Assembly (NCBI GenBank): GCA_947502505.1
Contig: CANNAE010000004.1
Coordinates: 310,001-374,000 of the forward strand
Reading direction: 5' to 3'
Length of the DNA: 64,000 nucleotides
Source of the DNA: an uncultured Planococcus sp.
Lineage (GTDB): Bacteria > Bacillota > Bacilli > Bacillales_A > Planococcaceae
Positions 28,014 to 37,255 of this stretch are shown here, piece by piece. Each line of letters opens with the position of its first letter. Positions within the stretch are counted from its first letter, which is position 1. The position numbers and the translations under genes were made by a program. Under the pieces are notes generated by a model, which saw nothing but the letters and a program-made list of their open reading frames with translations, ran no database searches and was not told where the DNA came from.

Positions 28014-28116
28014 CTCTTATTATGTATTGTAGCAGCGCTGACAGGGAAAGTTCATGAAACTGTCCATCTTTGGGGCTTTTTCATGCCTGTTCGCCGCTGT
28101 TTAACTGTAAAAAAAC

Positions 28117-28144
28117 AAAAAAGCCGGAACGCGTCCGGCTTTTG
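28117..28144 (-). terminator. Terminator after aroA
   Basis: AAAGCCGGA and TCCGGCTTT arms with T-run on the minus strand. It separates aroA from ccpA. Confidence 0.8.
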
Positions 28145-28145
28145 C

Positions 28146-29231
28146 TTATACTTTCAATTCGTACTGCTTCATGAATTTCATCAATGAATCGTAGTATTCA
28201 TCGAATTGCGGCAAACTCATTTGCTGCTGTGCGTCAGAAAGTGCGACTGCAGGATCCGGGTGGACCTCCGCCATCACTCCGTCAGCTCCGATCGCGATTG
28301 CCGCTTTAGCAGCTGGCAATAGCAAATCGCGGCGGCCAGTGGAATGCGTAACATCTACGAATACCGGCAAATGCGTTTCTTGTTTCAAAATCGGCACCGC
28401 AGAAATATCAAGCGTATTGCGCGTTGCTTTTTCATATGTGCGGATGCCCCGCTCGCAAAGGATGATCTGGTCGTTTCCGTTAGCGATAATGTATTCAGCT
28501 GCTTTGATGAACTCATCCACAGTGGCTGACATGCCGCGCTTCAAGAGCACCGGCTTGTTGATCTGGCCAACCGCTTTCAATAGTTCGAAGTTCTGCATAT
28601 TACGTGCGCCGACTTGGACGACATCTACATAATCAAGCGCTTCTTCCAAATGATGCGGTGTGACGATTTCCGATACCACGCCGAGCTTGTATTGGTCAGC
28701 TGCTTTTTTGAGCATTTTCAATCCTTCCAAGCCTAAGCCCTGGAAATCATATGGCGATGTACGCGGCTTGTATGCGCCGCCGCGGATCAACTTCAAGCCT
28801 TTTCCGCTGATAGCTTGCGCTACTTGGTCGACTTGCTCTTGCGACTCCACTGCACATGGCCCGAAGATGAAGGATGGTGAGCCTTCTCCGATGTTCTCGC
28901 CATTGACGGAAACAATTGTGTCTTCCGCTTTTTTCTTGCGGGAAACGAGAAGTGCTTTGCGGCTATCTTCTTCCTGCATATCAAGAGCGGATTTGAAGAT
29001 TTCCTTGAAAATATGGTCCACTGTCTTTTGATCAAGCGGGCCTTTGTTGTTCTCTTTCAATAGATTCAACATATGACGCTCGCGCAATGGATCGTATTTC
29101 GTAGCGCCTTGCTTTTCCTTAATCTTTCCGATCTCTTGGATCACGGAAGCTCTCTCGTTGATAAGAGAAAGAATTTGCAGGTTTACTGCATCCACTTGTT
29201 CTCTAAGCTGTTCCAATTCTGTCTGACTCAT
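28146..29231 (-). CDS. aroA: Bifunctional chorismate mutase / DAHP synthase
   Basis: A 361-residue fusion. An N-terminal AroQ-type chorismate mutase (about residues 1-90) precedes a DAHP synthase of the KDO8P-synthase-like family (about 110-361, with FGPCAVES and [16 protein letters not shown]). It makes DAHP, the first shikimate-pathway intermediate; the mutase part serves feedback control by chorismate and prephenate. The gene name aroA follows Bacillus usage, where the order aroA-ccpA is conserved. Confidence 0.96.
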   Translation of the reverse strand: MSQTELEQLREQVDAVNLQILSLINERASVIQEIGKIKEKQGATKYDPLRERHMLNLLKENNKGPLDQKTVDHIFKEIFKSALDMQEEDSRKALLVSRKKKAEDTIVSVNGENIGEGSPSFIFGPCAVESQEQVDQVAQAISGKGLKLIRGGAYKPRTSPYDFQGLGLEGLKMLKKAADQYKLGVVSEIVTPHHLEEALDYVDVVQVGARNMQNFELLKAVGQINKPVLLKRGMSATVDEFIKAAEYIIANGNDQIILCERGIRTYEKATRNTLDISAVPILKQETHLPVFVDVTHSTGRRDLLLPAAKAAIAIGADGVMAEVHPDPAVALSDAQQQMSLPQFDEYYDSLMKFMKQYELKV

Positions 29232-29345
29232 TCTCCACTTCCCCTTTCAAGAGTGACGCTATAATAGCTGTCATATTAACACGATATGACCATTATAAGC
29301 AAACTATTCAGCAAAGTCACGGAATATGTTTAGCGATTCAACGCG

Positions 29346-29359
29346 CTAAAGCGTTTTCA
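29346..29359 (-). promoter_or_regulatory. Possible cre site before aroA
   Basis: TGAAAACGCTTTAG on the minus strand matches 12 of 14 cre positions and lies about 115 bases before the aroA start. Its position relative to a promoter is not clear. Confidence 0.35.
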
Positions 29360-29432
29360 CCGGCAAAATCAGGCCAGGAATGTACACGTGGCGGGGCATA
29401 AAGCATTTCCACAAAATATTTTTTTGCATAGA

Positions 29433-29465
29433 AAAAGCGGATGGAATCACTCCATCCGCTTTCCT
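29433..29465 (-). terminator. Terminator after ytxJ
   Basis: AAAGCGGATGGA and TCCATCCGCTTT arms around a five-base loop, after the last gene of the ytxGHJ unit. Confidence 0.8.
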
Positions 29466-29480
29466 TAAACACTCATTACC

Positions 29481-29810
29481 TTAAGCAATGAATTCCTTCA
29501 TCGCTGCGTTTTTGATTTTATTATGGCTCGCATGCCAATCAACTTGCTCGCTGGCAAAATGGAAAAGTTGAGGAGACTCATGGCGAATTCCCGTTATTTC
29601 CTGCATAGCCGTCGAAAGTTCCTTATCTTCCTGGACGACTAGGTAAAGAAACAATTGCTGGGGATGCAATGATGCATACTCTGAATATTCTTTCCAGGCG
29701 CCTGCAGAGATTGGGCAAGTGCTGCTATGCTTGAGCAGCCAATAATGTTGTTCGTTGCCGACCGCTTGCTTAAGCTCATCCAAGTTTCTCACATGTACAA
29801 AGTTTTCCAT
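29481..29810 (-). CDS. ytxJ: Bacillithiol-system redox protein YtxJ
   Basis: A 109-residue thioredoxin-fold protein of the DUF2847 family. A single active-site cysteine is in the TCPIS motif near residue 30, which suggests a monothiol bacilliredoxin acting on bacillithiol-mixed disulfides. The ATG at 29810 follows GGAG at eight bases; the TTG at 29825 is rejected. Last gene of the ytxG-ytxH-ytxJ stress operon. Confidence 0.9.
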   Translation of the reverse strand: MENFVHVRNLDELKQAVGNEQHYWLLKHSSTCPISAGAWKEYSEYASLHPQQLFLYLVVQEDKELSTAMQEITGIRHESPQLFHFASEQVDWHASHNKIKNAAMKEFIA

Positions 29811-29827
29811 TTCAACCGCTCCCAAAA

Positions 29828-30619
29828 TTAATTCTTTTTGTTTTGATTGCCTTGTGAATTTGAAGACCCTTTTGCATTCGAAGATCCTTGTGAATTTGAA
29901 GATCCCTTAGCTGCTGAAGAGCTTTTAGCGCTTGATGATGAAGTCGAATCAGCCGAACCTTGAAGGCTTGCAGAGGCGTTTGTCGCTGCTGAAGTCTTCG
30001 AATCGTTATGGCTTGATTTGTTTTCTTCCTTCACTTCTTCAACCGCTTCTTTCAATGCATTGGCTGTAGACGTAAACGCATCGTTGCCGGCTTTGTCATC
30101 GCTGTTGACTTTGTTTTGCACTGTTTCCAGCAATTCTACGCTTTCTTCCCCTTCAGATGAAGCGGTGCCGTCATCCATCGGTGAATTGCTGCCTTTCAAG
30201 TTCTTCACTTTATCGACCACTTTCGTCGATTGCTCTTTCAATTGCTGTGTGAAGCCGGAGCCGTCACTAGCATCGCCGGATTCTCTCGACTGCTGCGCTT
30301 TTTCCTTAAAGGTAGTGGCTTGCGTCTTCAAATCTGCCTGCAGTTCTTTTCCTGCTTTAGGGGCGAAGAACAACGCTGCCGCTGCTCCCACTAAGCCGCC
30401 GACGATCATGCCTGTTAGGAAGCCAGAGCCGCCATTTGACTCTTCGTAATCGTAAAGGTCGTCATAGCGGCTAGATGAACCGTATGATTGCGGCACATAT
30501 TGGCTTTGTTCATATTGCCCGCCCTGGTCGCTGTATTTGCCGCCTTGTGTATAATACTCGCCATTGTATTGAGATTCATTATAATCAGGTTTCGAATAAG
30601 TATTTTTGTTTTTTCCCAT
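29828..30619 (-). CDS. ytxH: YtxH family general stress protein, extended form
   Basis: A 263-residue protein. The N-terminal ~65 residues are Gln/Tyr/Ser-rich, followed by one hydrophobic segment (GSGFLTGMIVGGLVGAAAAL) leading into the YtxH motif FFAPKAGKE. The rest is charged, and the last ~50 residues are Ser/Asn/Gly/Lys repeats. B. subtilis YtxH is much shorter, so the low-complexity ends are an extension. The ATG at 30619 follows GGAGG. Middle gene of ytxGHJ. Confidence 0.85.
   Translation of the reverse strand: MGKNKNTYSKPDYNESQYNGEYYTQGGKYSDQGGQYEQSQYVPQSYGSSSRYDDLYDYEESNGGSGFLTGMIVGGLVGAAAALFFAPKAGKELQADLKTQATTFKEKAQQSRESGDASDGSGFTQQLKEQSTKVVDKVKNLKGSNSPMDDGTASSEGEESVELLETVQNKVNSDDKAGNDAFTSTANALKEAVEEVKEENKSSHNDSKTSAATNASASLQGSADSTSSSSAKSSSAAKGSSNSQGSSNAKGSSNSQGNQNKKN
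29835..29965 (-). repeat. Short imperfect repeats in the ytxH 3' end
   Basis: Repeated units of about 18 bases encode SSNSQG, SSNAKG and SSNSQG near the C-terminus, preceded by serine codon runs. Confidence 0.75.
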
Positions 30620-30656
30620 TGTCCATTCCTCCATTTATGTTGGTGATGTGATGGTA

Positions 30657-31151
30657 TTAGTACTGGTCGCTGCTGCCTGGCAATTTCTTCTGTCCAGGAA
30701 CTGGCGTGTACTGCTCTGTGCTGCGTGTTTGGTAGGCTTTGCGTTCTTTCCATTTATCTGCAATGCCCATTGCAACGTTGCTCCACTGCACAACTTGTGC
30801 AATCTTGTCTTCGTTTTCTTCAACTTGCACGCCAACGCGTGAAGTGATGTTGCGGACCGTAGAGTTCAAGTCCGTTACGGAGTTCCCGACGCCTTTGACT
30901 GCATCGACCACACCGTTCAATTTTTCTGATTTGACGCTGATGTCTTCTGCGAGTTCGTTCGTCTTATGCAATAGGTTCGTCGTTTCCAACGTAACTCCTT
31001 GCAATTGGTTCTCCAGCCCTGAAACAGTGCCGGAAACCTCTTTTAATGTGTTCTTGAGTGAATTCAAGGTCATCGCCAGCGCTACGCATAGAATTAAAAA
31101 TCCAACAGCGGCAACAATCGCGGCAATGTAAAGCAAGATCGTCCAATCCAT
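30657..31151 (-). CDS. ytxG: DUF948 general stress protein YtxG
   Basis: A 164-residue protein with one N-terminal membrane helix (about residues 5-27, YIAAIVAAVGFLILCVALA) and a helical, probably coiled-coil body of the DUF948 family. First gene of ytxGHJ, a general-stress unit in B. subtilis. A sigma-B-like promoter lies 45-70 bases upstream. Exact role unknown. Confidence 0.9.
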   Translation of the reverse strand: MDWTILLYIAAIVAAVGFLILCVALAMTLNSLKNTLKEVSGTVSGLENQLQGVTLETTNLLHKTNELAEDISVKSEKLNGVVDAVKGVGNSVTDLNSTVRNITSRVGVQVEENEDKIAQVVQWSNVAMGIADKWKERKAYQTRSTEQYTPVPGQKKLPGSSDQY

Positions 31152-31195
31152 TTTGTTTCCTCCTTCGGTTCGATTAAATTTCGTATACCTGTTTT

Positions 31196-31221
31196 CTACC
31201 CTGCCCTATATGGGTTTAAAC
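31196..31221 (-). promoter_or_regulatory. Sigma-B-like promoter of ytxGHJ
   Basis: GTTTAA and GGGTAG on the minus strand are separated by 14 bases, an excellent match to the sigma-B consensus, and sit at the expected distance from ytxG. Confidence 0.75.
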
Positions 31222-31314
31222 ACGCCTTTAATATTATTCGGCAAAAGCTTTTAAATGCCCTTCCCCTTCTCCTGTTTTTTTCATATTTTCATTCAACTTT
31301 TTTGCCTTCAAAAG

Positions 31315-31352
31315 AAAAAAGCCTAACCATAGGTAATGGTTAGGCTTTTTTA
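31315..31352 (-). terminator. Terminator after murC
   Basis: AAAAAAGCCTAACCAT and its complement. The murC stop codon lies inside the stem, so the last codons and the terminator overlap. Confidence 0.85.
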
Positions 31353-32653
31353 GGCATGGTTAAAACTTCTTCATATGCTTGCTGAAATTTCGTCACATCT
31401 CCAGCTCCCATGAAAAGGTATACTGCATTATTGTGCGTAGTGAGTTTGTCGATGTGTTCCAACGGCAAGAGCTCGCTGCCGTCAATTTTCTCTTGGAGGT
31501 CGCGTATCGTCAAAGTCCCCGCTTCTTCTCTGGCAGAACCAAAAATATCGCATAAATAGACATGGTCCGCTTCCTGCAGGCAATCCGCGAATTCCTGTAG
31601 GAAAGTCTGGGTCCGGCTGAATGTATGCGGCTGGAAAATGGCGATCAGCTCGCGTTCCGGATACTTTTGGCTTGCCGATTGCAAAGTTGCGCGGATTTCT
31701 GTCGGATGGTGGGCATAATCGTCGATCAACACTCGATCGTCGATGACTGTCTCTGTAAAGCGGCGTTTAACGCCCTCATAACTGAGGAATTGCGTTTGAA
31801 TAATATCCGCTGGAATGCTTTCATATTGGCATAGTGAAATGACTGCCAAAGCATTCTGAACAGCATGATCCCCGTACATCGGAATCGTGAAAGTATGGAA
31901 GAATTCATTGCGGATGACCACATCAAAGGTCGTGCCTTCTGTCGTTTTGGCGATATTGCGTGCCTGGAAATCATTTTCCTCGCCAAAGCCATAATAGACA
32001 ACAGGTACTGGCGCTTGAATTTGCTGCAGGTACTCATCATCCCCACAAGCGATAATGCATTTCTTCACTTGCTGCGCCATTTCCTGGAACGCCTTGAAGA
32101 CATCATCAACGCTCCCGAAATAATCGGGATGGTCGAAATCGATATTGGTCATGATGGCATAATCGGGATGGTATGCCAGGAAATGGCGGCGGTATTCACA
32201 TGCCTCCGCCACGAAGAAATGGGATTCTTCCTGCCCTGACCCCGTGCCGTCCCCGATCAGGTACGAGACTGGCTTATAGCCGTTTAGCACATGCGCCATC
32301 AGGCCGGTCGTCGATGTTTTCCCATGTGCGCCTGTGATAGCGACCGAGACGTATTGCTTCATCAGGTCTCCCAGGAATTGATGATACCGGATGATGGTCG
32401 CTCCGCTTTCACGGGCTTTGACCAGCTCTGGATGTTCGTCGTTAAACGCATTTCCAGCGATGATCGTCATCTCTGGCGAAATGTTTTCAGGATCGAAAGG
32501 CAAAATCGTGATGCCTCTCTCCCGCAGCCGTTCTTCCGTGAAGAAATGCTGCGCGATATCAGAGCCTTGCACCGTTTCGCCCATATCGTGCATGATTTGG
32601 GCCAGCGCGCTCATGCCAGAGCCTTTAATGCCCGTAAAATGTAATACTGTCAT
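31340..32653 (-). CDS. murC: UDP-N-acetylmuramate--L-alanine ligase
   Basis: A 437-residue cytoplasmic Mur ligase that adds L-alanine to UDP-MurNAc. The N-terminal nucleotide-binding part has [14 protein letters not shown], the central ATP site is [13 protein letters not shown] near residue 107, and the Mur C-terminal domain holds [10 protein letters not shown] near 308. Downstream of sftA in the same direction, as in B. subtilis. Confidence 0.97.
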   Translation of the reverse strand: MTVLHFTGIKGSGMSALAQIMHDMGETVQGSDIAQHFFTEERLRERGITILPFDPENISPEMTIIAGNAFNDEHPELVKARESGATIIRYHQFLGDLMKQYVSVAITGAHGKTSTTGLMAHVLNGYKPVSYLIGDGTGSGQEESHFFVAEACEYRRHFLAYHPDYAIMTNIDFDHPDYFGSVDDVFKAFQEMAQQVKKCIIACGDDEYLQQIQAPVPVVYYGFGEENDFQARNIAKTTEGTTFDVVIRNEFFHTFTIPMYGDHAVQNALAVISLCQYESIPADIIQTQFLSYEGVKRRFTETVIDDRVLIDDYAHHPTEIRATLQSASQKYPERELIAIFQPHTFSRTQTFLQEFADCLQEADHVYLCDIFGSAREEAGTLTIRDLQEKIDGSELLPLEHIDKLTTHNNAVYLFMGAGDVTKFQQAYEEVLTMPKKA

Positions 32654-32807
32654 AAATGAACCTCCTGTGGGAGTGGAAAATTAGTCTAATCAAACCGCCG
32701 ATGCGGAATCAATAGCTGGGTGGTTTTTCACAATGCTCCGATTATATCACAAAGTGGGGAGGTACTGAAATAATCAATAATTCCTGTAATTGTGGCGGCG
32801 GCTAGGT

Positions 32808-35444
32808 TTAACGGAACACTTCTTCGATATCGCTTTCCGTAATTAGCACCGTTCTTGCTTTGCTGCCATTCTGTTCGGAAATGAAGCCGTATTCTTCAAT
32901 CAGGTCCATCAAGCGTGCGGCACGGTTATAGCCGATATGGAATTTCCGCTGCAGCAAGGAAGTCGATGCGCTTCCCTGTGACATGATGAAACGGCAGGCT
33001 TCTTCGAACAAATCATCCTGCTCGGCGGGAGACTGGCTGCGCTGCATCAATTCCTCTTCTTTGAAGATATACTCCGGCTGGCCTTGCGCACGGACGTGTT
33101 CGATGACTTTTTCGATTTCATCATCTGTCACAAAGGTTCCTTGCAGGCGGCTCGGTGCAGCCATGCCATTTCCAAGATAAAGCATGTCCCCGCGGCCAAG
33201 GAGCCGTTCCGCCCCTTGGGTATCCAAGATCGTCCGGCTGTCGACTTGCGATGAGACGGAAAAGGCAATGCGCGTCGGGATATTGGATTTGATCAAACCT
33301 GTAATAACATCTACAGACGGGCGTTGCGTGGCGATGACCAAATGGATTCCGCATGCACGCGCTTTTTGGGCAATGCGGCAAATGGAATCTTCTACATCTG
33401 AAGGAGACATCATCATCAAATCTGCCAATTCGTCAATGACGATCAGGATATATGGCAGATGCTGTGCCGGCTGCCCCTTGTCGTTGACCATTTTATTGTA
33501 ACGGTCCAAATCGCGTACGCCTGTATGGGCAAATAGCTGATAACGGCGTTCCATCTCCTCCACAGCCCATTTCAAGGAAGCGGTCGCTGCCTTGACATCG
33601 GTGATGACCGGGCTGACTAAATGCGGGATATGGTTATAAGGAGCCAGTTCGACCATTTTCGGGTCGATCAAAAGCATTTTCAAATCGCGCGGCGAAGACT
33701 GGTAAAGCAGGCTCACGAGCAACGAATTGATGCAAACGCTTTTACCGGATCCTGTAGCCCCCGCAATCAAGCCATGCGGCATTTTCCGTAAATCCAGCGT
33801 CACCGGGTTTCCCGCAAGGTCGAGCCCGAGAGCTGCTTCGAGCGGCGAATCCGATGCCTTGAAATTCGGGCTTCCGATGACTTCCGACAAGCGCACTGCG
33901 CGGCTTTGGCGGTTCGGGATCTCGATGCCGATCGAGCTTTTCCCCGGAATCGGTGCTTGTATACGAATATCACGCGCAGCAAGCGCTAGCTTCAAGTCGT
34001 CGGCCAAGTTGCGGATTTTGCTCACTTTGATTCCTTGGGCAACACGCAATTCAAAACGGGTGACTGCCGGCCCTTGAACGGTTCCGACAATTTCCGCCTT
34101 GATCTGGAAATGGGACAAGGCTTCGACTAGCCGCTGCCCTTGTTCTTCCATCCAGGCTTCATCTTTCAAGTCGTTTTCTGGCTCCAAGAGATACTCCTGG
34201 CCAGGCAATTGATAACCAGCATGGCTTATCCCGTCAGGATTTTGGGTTTCAGCTGCCGTTTTCTCTATTAATGCCGTTTTTTTTTCCGCTGTTTGTGCTG
34301 GTGGCTGTTTCGGCAAGCGTTCTTTATCCGATTTCAGCATCAACACATTGAATGGGACTGTCCGGTCCTTTTTGCCTTTGCTTTGCGCTTTCGCCTGCGG
34401 CAATACCGGTTTCGGCTCCGGGCTATGTACCGGCTCTTCCCCGCCTGTTTCCGGCTGGGCCGTTTCTGTTTCGGCCTCCGTTTCGGCGTGTGTTTCTGTA
34501 TGCGCCTCGGCTTCAGGCAGTCCGGAAGTTACCGGCGTGCTGCTGGGTGCGGCCTCCTGTACAAATGTGTCGTCCATTGCCTCGGCATCGCCGTCCGTTA
34601 AGCTATCGCCTGATGCCGGTTCCGGGTCTGCCGTCGGGTTTACGGCTGCATCCGATTGTTCTGGCTGGCTTTCGGCTTTCTGGTTTTTCGGCAATAAGTC
34701 CTGGAGGCTGCGGTCTGCCCATTCATAATGCGGTTCAGGCTTTTTTTCTGCCGGCGTTTCATCTCTTGCTTCTGCATGTTCAGTTGGCTTTTCGTTATCA
34801 ACTGCTGTATCAGCTCGTTGCTCTTTATGCTCGACGGGCTTATACACTGTTGTTTCTACATTGGCTTCAGGTTTTTTAGCCTGCGGCAAGCGGTCATCGC
34901 TTTTTTTGTACAGTTCCTGCAGGCTGCGCTGGGACCAATCGTTCTTGCGTTCAAGTTCCGCTTTCTTTTTCGCTTCCTGTTCCAATAATTCATCGATTGG
35001 CGTCGGGCGGTCCGTGAATCCGTGGACAGGAGAAGCTACACGCGTCGGCTGGAAGCGCCGCGTCGTGTTGCCTGGGAGGTCCAGGCCTTGCGCTTCAGCC
35101 GTTTTCGGTACATGCGGGCGCTTTTTCTTATTGCGGCCGGCATTGGGCTTTGGCAATTTGCCGCTTGGCTCCAAGGCATCAAGTTCGTATGTTTTTTCAT
35201 GCGTTTCTTTTGACGATTCATCAAAACGCGGCTTTTCTTCCCGACGTGGTTCCGGCTTACGGTTCTCTACAGGCAAGCCTTTCGCTTCTTCATCGGAAAT
35301 GAGCGGAAAACGGAACGGTGCAGGCTTGCTTTCCTGTTTTTCCGGCTCCTCATATTGCGGTTGTTCGCTGCGTGCAAACGGCTTTTCTTCAGCTTCAGTT
35401 TCTTCAGTGAACATTTTATTCCACATATTTTTCATCCAGCTCAT
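32808..35444 (-). CDS. sftA: DNA translocase SftA (FtsK/SpoIIIE family, soluble)
   Basis: An 878-residue motor protein. There is no membrane helix at the N-terminus; instead ~400 residues are charged, Pro/Glu/Ala-rich linker. The motor core has Walker A GATGSGKSVC near residue 561 and the FtsK signatures LLIDPKMVELA and VIATQRPSVDVITG. A winged-helix gamma domain ends the protein. This architecture is SftA (YtpT), which helps clear DNA from the closing septum, rather than membrane-bound SpoIIIE. It starts two bases after the ytpR stop. Confidence 0.94.
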   Translation of the reverse strand: MSWMKNMWNKMFTEETEAEEKPFARSEQPQYEEPEKQESKPAPFRFPLISDEEAKGLPVENRKPEPRREEKPRFDESSKETHEKTYELDALEPSGKLPKPNAGRNKKKRPHVPKTAEAQGLDLPGNTTRRFQPTRVASPVHGFTDRPTPIDELLEQEAKKKAELERKNDWSQRSLQELYKKSDDRLPQAKKPEANVETTVYKPVEHKEQRADTAVDNEKPTEHAEARDETPAEKKPEPHYEWADRSLQDLLPKNQKAESQPEQSDAAVNPTADPEPASGDSLTDGDAEAMDDTFVQEAAPSSTPVTSGLPEAEAHTETHAETEAETETAQPETGGEEPVHSPEPKPVLPQAKAQSKGKKDRTVPFNVLMLKSDKERLPKQPPAQTAEKKTALIEKTAAETQNPDGISHAGYQLPGQEYLLEPENDLKDEAWMEEQGQRLVEALSHFQIKAEIVGTVQGPAVTRFELRVAQGIKVSKIRNLADDLKLALAARDIRIQAPIPGKSSIGIEIPNRQSRAVRLSEVIGSPNFKASDSPLEAALGLDLAGNPVTLDLRKMPHGLIAGATGSGKSVCINSLLVSLLYQSSPRDLKMLLIDPKMVELAPYNHIPHLVSPVITDVKAATASLKWAVEEMERRYQLFAHTGVRDLDRYNKMVNDKGQPAQHLPYILIVIDELADLMMMSPSDVEDSICRIAQKARACGIHLVIATQRPSVDVITGLIKSNIPTRIAFSVSSQVDSRTILDTQGAERLLGRGDMLYLGNGMAAPSRLQGTFVTDDEIEKVIEHVRAQGQPEYIFKEEELMQRSQSPAEQDDLFEEACRFIMSQGSASTSLLQRKFHIGYNRAARLMDLIEEYGFISEQNGSKARTVLITESDIEEVFR

Positions 35445-35446
35445 CG

Positions 35447-36055
35447 TTACACCTTCATTTCAAATGGAGATCCTGTTTGCGCATCTTCCGGCAATACCAA
35501 AATTCCTTTTTCAGCCGGTGCATCCGGCAAGGCCAATTCTTTTGCTGAGCAGATCATGCCGCTAGAAGCGACGCCGCGCAGTTCCGCATCGCGGATCACC
35601 ATTCCCGAAGGCATGACTGCCCCCACTTTGGCAACGACCACTTTTTGGCCAGCTTCCACATTCGGCGCGCCGCAAACGATCTGCAAGGTTTCTTCGCCGA
35701 CCGCTACTTGGCAGACATTCAATTTATCGGCATTCGGGTGCTTATCTTTCGATTCTACATAGCCAACGACAAATTTCGGTGTCAAATCGACTTCGAGCGT
35801 ATGGGAGACACCATTTTTCTCCAATGCATTTTGAAGGGCTGTGACGAGTGCTTCGGTCACTTCTACAGGCTGCCCTTCCGGCAAGTCGGCATAATTACTG
35901 GCCTGGAACAAATTGAAACCGGCGATTTCCTGCTGGCCATTTTTGATCAAGGTCACATCCCCAAATTGTTCCGTATGGGTTTTTTCCGGTTTTTCCAACA
36001 TCAATTGGACGAGCAGCACATCGCCGACGCCTTGTTTGTTATAGAATGCATTCAT
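35447..36055 (-). CDS. ytpR: YtpR, tRNA-binding (EMAP/OB-fold) domain protein
   Basis: A 202-residue protein. The N-terminal half is of unknown type; the C-terminal ~110 residues form a tRNA-binding domain like that of PheT and Arc1 (VGYVESKDKHPNADKLNVCQVAVG). It overlaps ytpQ by four bases and is followed directly by sftA, so the three are probably one operon. Cellular role not known. Confidence 0.92.
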   Translation of the reverse strand: MNAFYNKQGVGDVLLVQLMLEKPEKTHTEQFGDVTLIKNGQQEIAGFNLFQASNYADLPEGQPVEVTEALVTALQNALEKNGVSHTLEVDLTPKFVVGYVESKDKHPNADKLNVCQVAVGEETLQIVCGAPNVEAGQKVVVAKVGAVMPSGMVIRDAELRGVASSGMICSAKELALPDAPAEKGILVLPEDAQTGSPFEMKV

Positions 36056-36867
36056 TTTTTATCGTTCTCCTTCTCGGGTCTGTTTTTCGCTAAGATGAAT
36101 ATCGGTTCAAGCGCCTCGTTTTCATAGACGAACGACAAGGACGTGATCGGCACTTTGCCATTCGTAAAGAAATGCATCGCCATTTGGGCTAGCACATCGT
36201 ATCCGGCTTCGTTGCGGATATCCCCGATGATCAAGACGTCCTGATGGGGAACTGAGACGGTCATGTCCCCTTGTACTTTCTTTTTCATGTCTTTCAAAAA
36301 TGATTCGTTCAAGATGCGCGTGGCATCATAACCATCGTTTTCATTCAGGAAGTAGAAGACATTTCCTGCGACGTGGTCTTCTTTGACCGCCGTCTTCAAC
36401 TTCTTCACTTGAAATTTGGCGATTTCCTGGACTTGTTCGCTTGTCATCCCCAGGGTCTCCAAAACCTTTTCATCGATCAGGCGATACGTCGTCCCGGCAT
36501 CGAGTGCATAATAAACCCGTGTCTCCGCTGTATGCGGGGATGTCAGGAAACGATGGCCTTCACGGGATTCTTCAGGAAAGGATGTCGAGCGGATGACCGG
36601 GTAAATATGTTGTTCGCCCGGCAATTCTCCTGCTGACTCGCGTTCCATTGCATTGAAGGTTTCTGAAATGGTATAGGTGATTTCTTCAATCGCTGCGTCA
36701 CCTTTCGTTTCAAAACGGTTGATCACTTGCGGCAAGGAAATAGTCATGCCTTTCCCCAATTTTTTATGTCTAACATTTGCAATATCTTTTTGGCGGTCCA
36801 AAGTCCAGCTCAACTGGTCATTTGCAACCCGCTCTTTCAGTATAGTAAATAACTCGGCGGATTTCAT
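36052..36867 (-). CDS. ytpQ: DUF1444 family protein YtpQ
   Basis: A 271-residue soluble protein of the DUF1444 family, with no recognisable catalytic motif. It follows AAGGAGG and is coupled to ytpR through an ATGA overlap. The order ytpP-ytpQ-ytpR-sftA is the same in B. subtilis. Function unknown. Confidence 0.9.
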   Translation of the reverse strand: MKSAELFTILKERVANDQLSWTLDRQKDIANVRHKKLGKGMTISLPQVINRFETKGDAAIEEITYTISETFNAMERESAGELPGEQHIYPVIRSTSFPEESREGHRFLTSPHTAETRVYYALDAGTTYRLIDEKVLETLGMTSEQVQEIAKFQVKKLKTAVKEDHVAGNVFYFLNENDGYDATRILNESFLKDMKKKVQGDMTVSVPHQDVLIIGDIRNEAGYDVLAQMAMHFFTNGKVPITSLSFVYENEALEPIFILAKNRPEKENDKK

Positions 36868-36892
36868 TCCTAATTTTCCTCCTTTTCACAAA

Positions 36893-36928
36893 CAAACGGT
36901 TCATCCTGCACACAGGAGAACCGTTTTC
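36893..36928 (-). terminator. Hairpin after ytpP
   Basis: AAACGGTTC and GAACCGTTT arms with a short inner palindrome. The stem is modest and may allow read-through to ytpQ. Confidence 0.6.
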
Positions 36929-36932
36929 CCTT

Positions 36933-37250
36933 TTATTTCGACAGGCTGGAGATAAACGATTCAATTTCCCCCTGTGTTTTACGGTCGCGGCTGACGAAGC
37001 GCCCTTGCTCCTCGCCCCCACGGAATCCAAGAAAGCTTGGGATTCCATAAATGTCTTTTTCGATGCATAGATCGATGAATTCGTCCCGGTCGACCGAGAC
37101 AAACGTATAGTCAGAGAATTTTTTTTCGATTTCAGGCATGATGGGGTCGATCACCCGGCAATCCGGGCACCATCCTGCCGTGAACATGAAGATGACGTTT
37201 TCTGAGTTCGCTAGGTTCGTAAATTGTTCTGCAGATTGTAATTTTTCCAT
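36933..37250 (-). CDS. ytpP: Thioredoxin family protein YtpP
   Basis: A 105-residue thioredoxin-fold protein. The active site is WCPDC near residue 30 (AGWCPDCRVIDP), a CxxC with Pro-Asp in place of Gly-Pro. The cis-proline segment YGIPSFLGF is present near 73. No signal peptide, so cytoplasmic. The ATG at 37250 follows GAGGAG; a longer upstream frame is rejected. It starts six bases after the lipoprotein stop. Confidence 0.92.
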   Translation of the reverse strand: MEKLQSAEQFTNLANSENVIFMFTAGWCPDCRVIDPIMPEIEKKFSDYTFVSVDRDEFIDLCIEKDIYGIPSFLGFRGGEEQGRFVSRDRKTQGEIESFISSLSK

Positions 37251-37255
37251 GTGGT

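Noticed and set aside
28050..28065. AGCGCT palindrome (TGTAGCAGCGCTGACA region) upstream of ccpA as a cre site
   Set aside because: Too many mismatches at conserved positions, and it lies upstream of the -35 at an uninformative distance.
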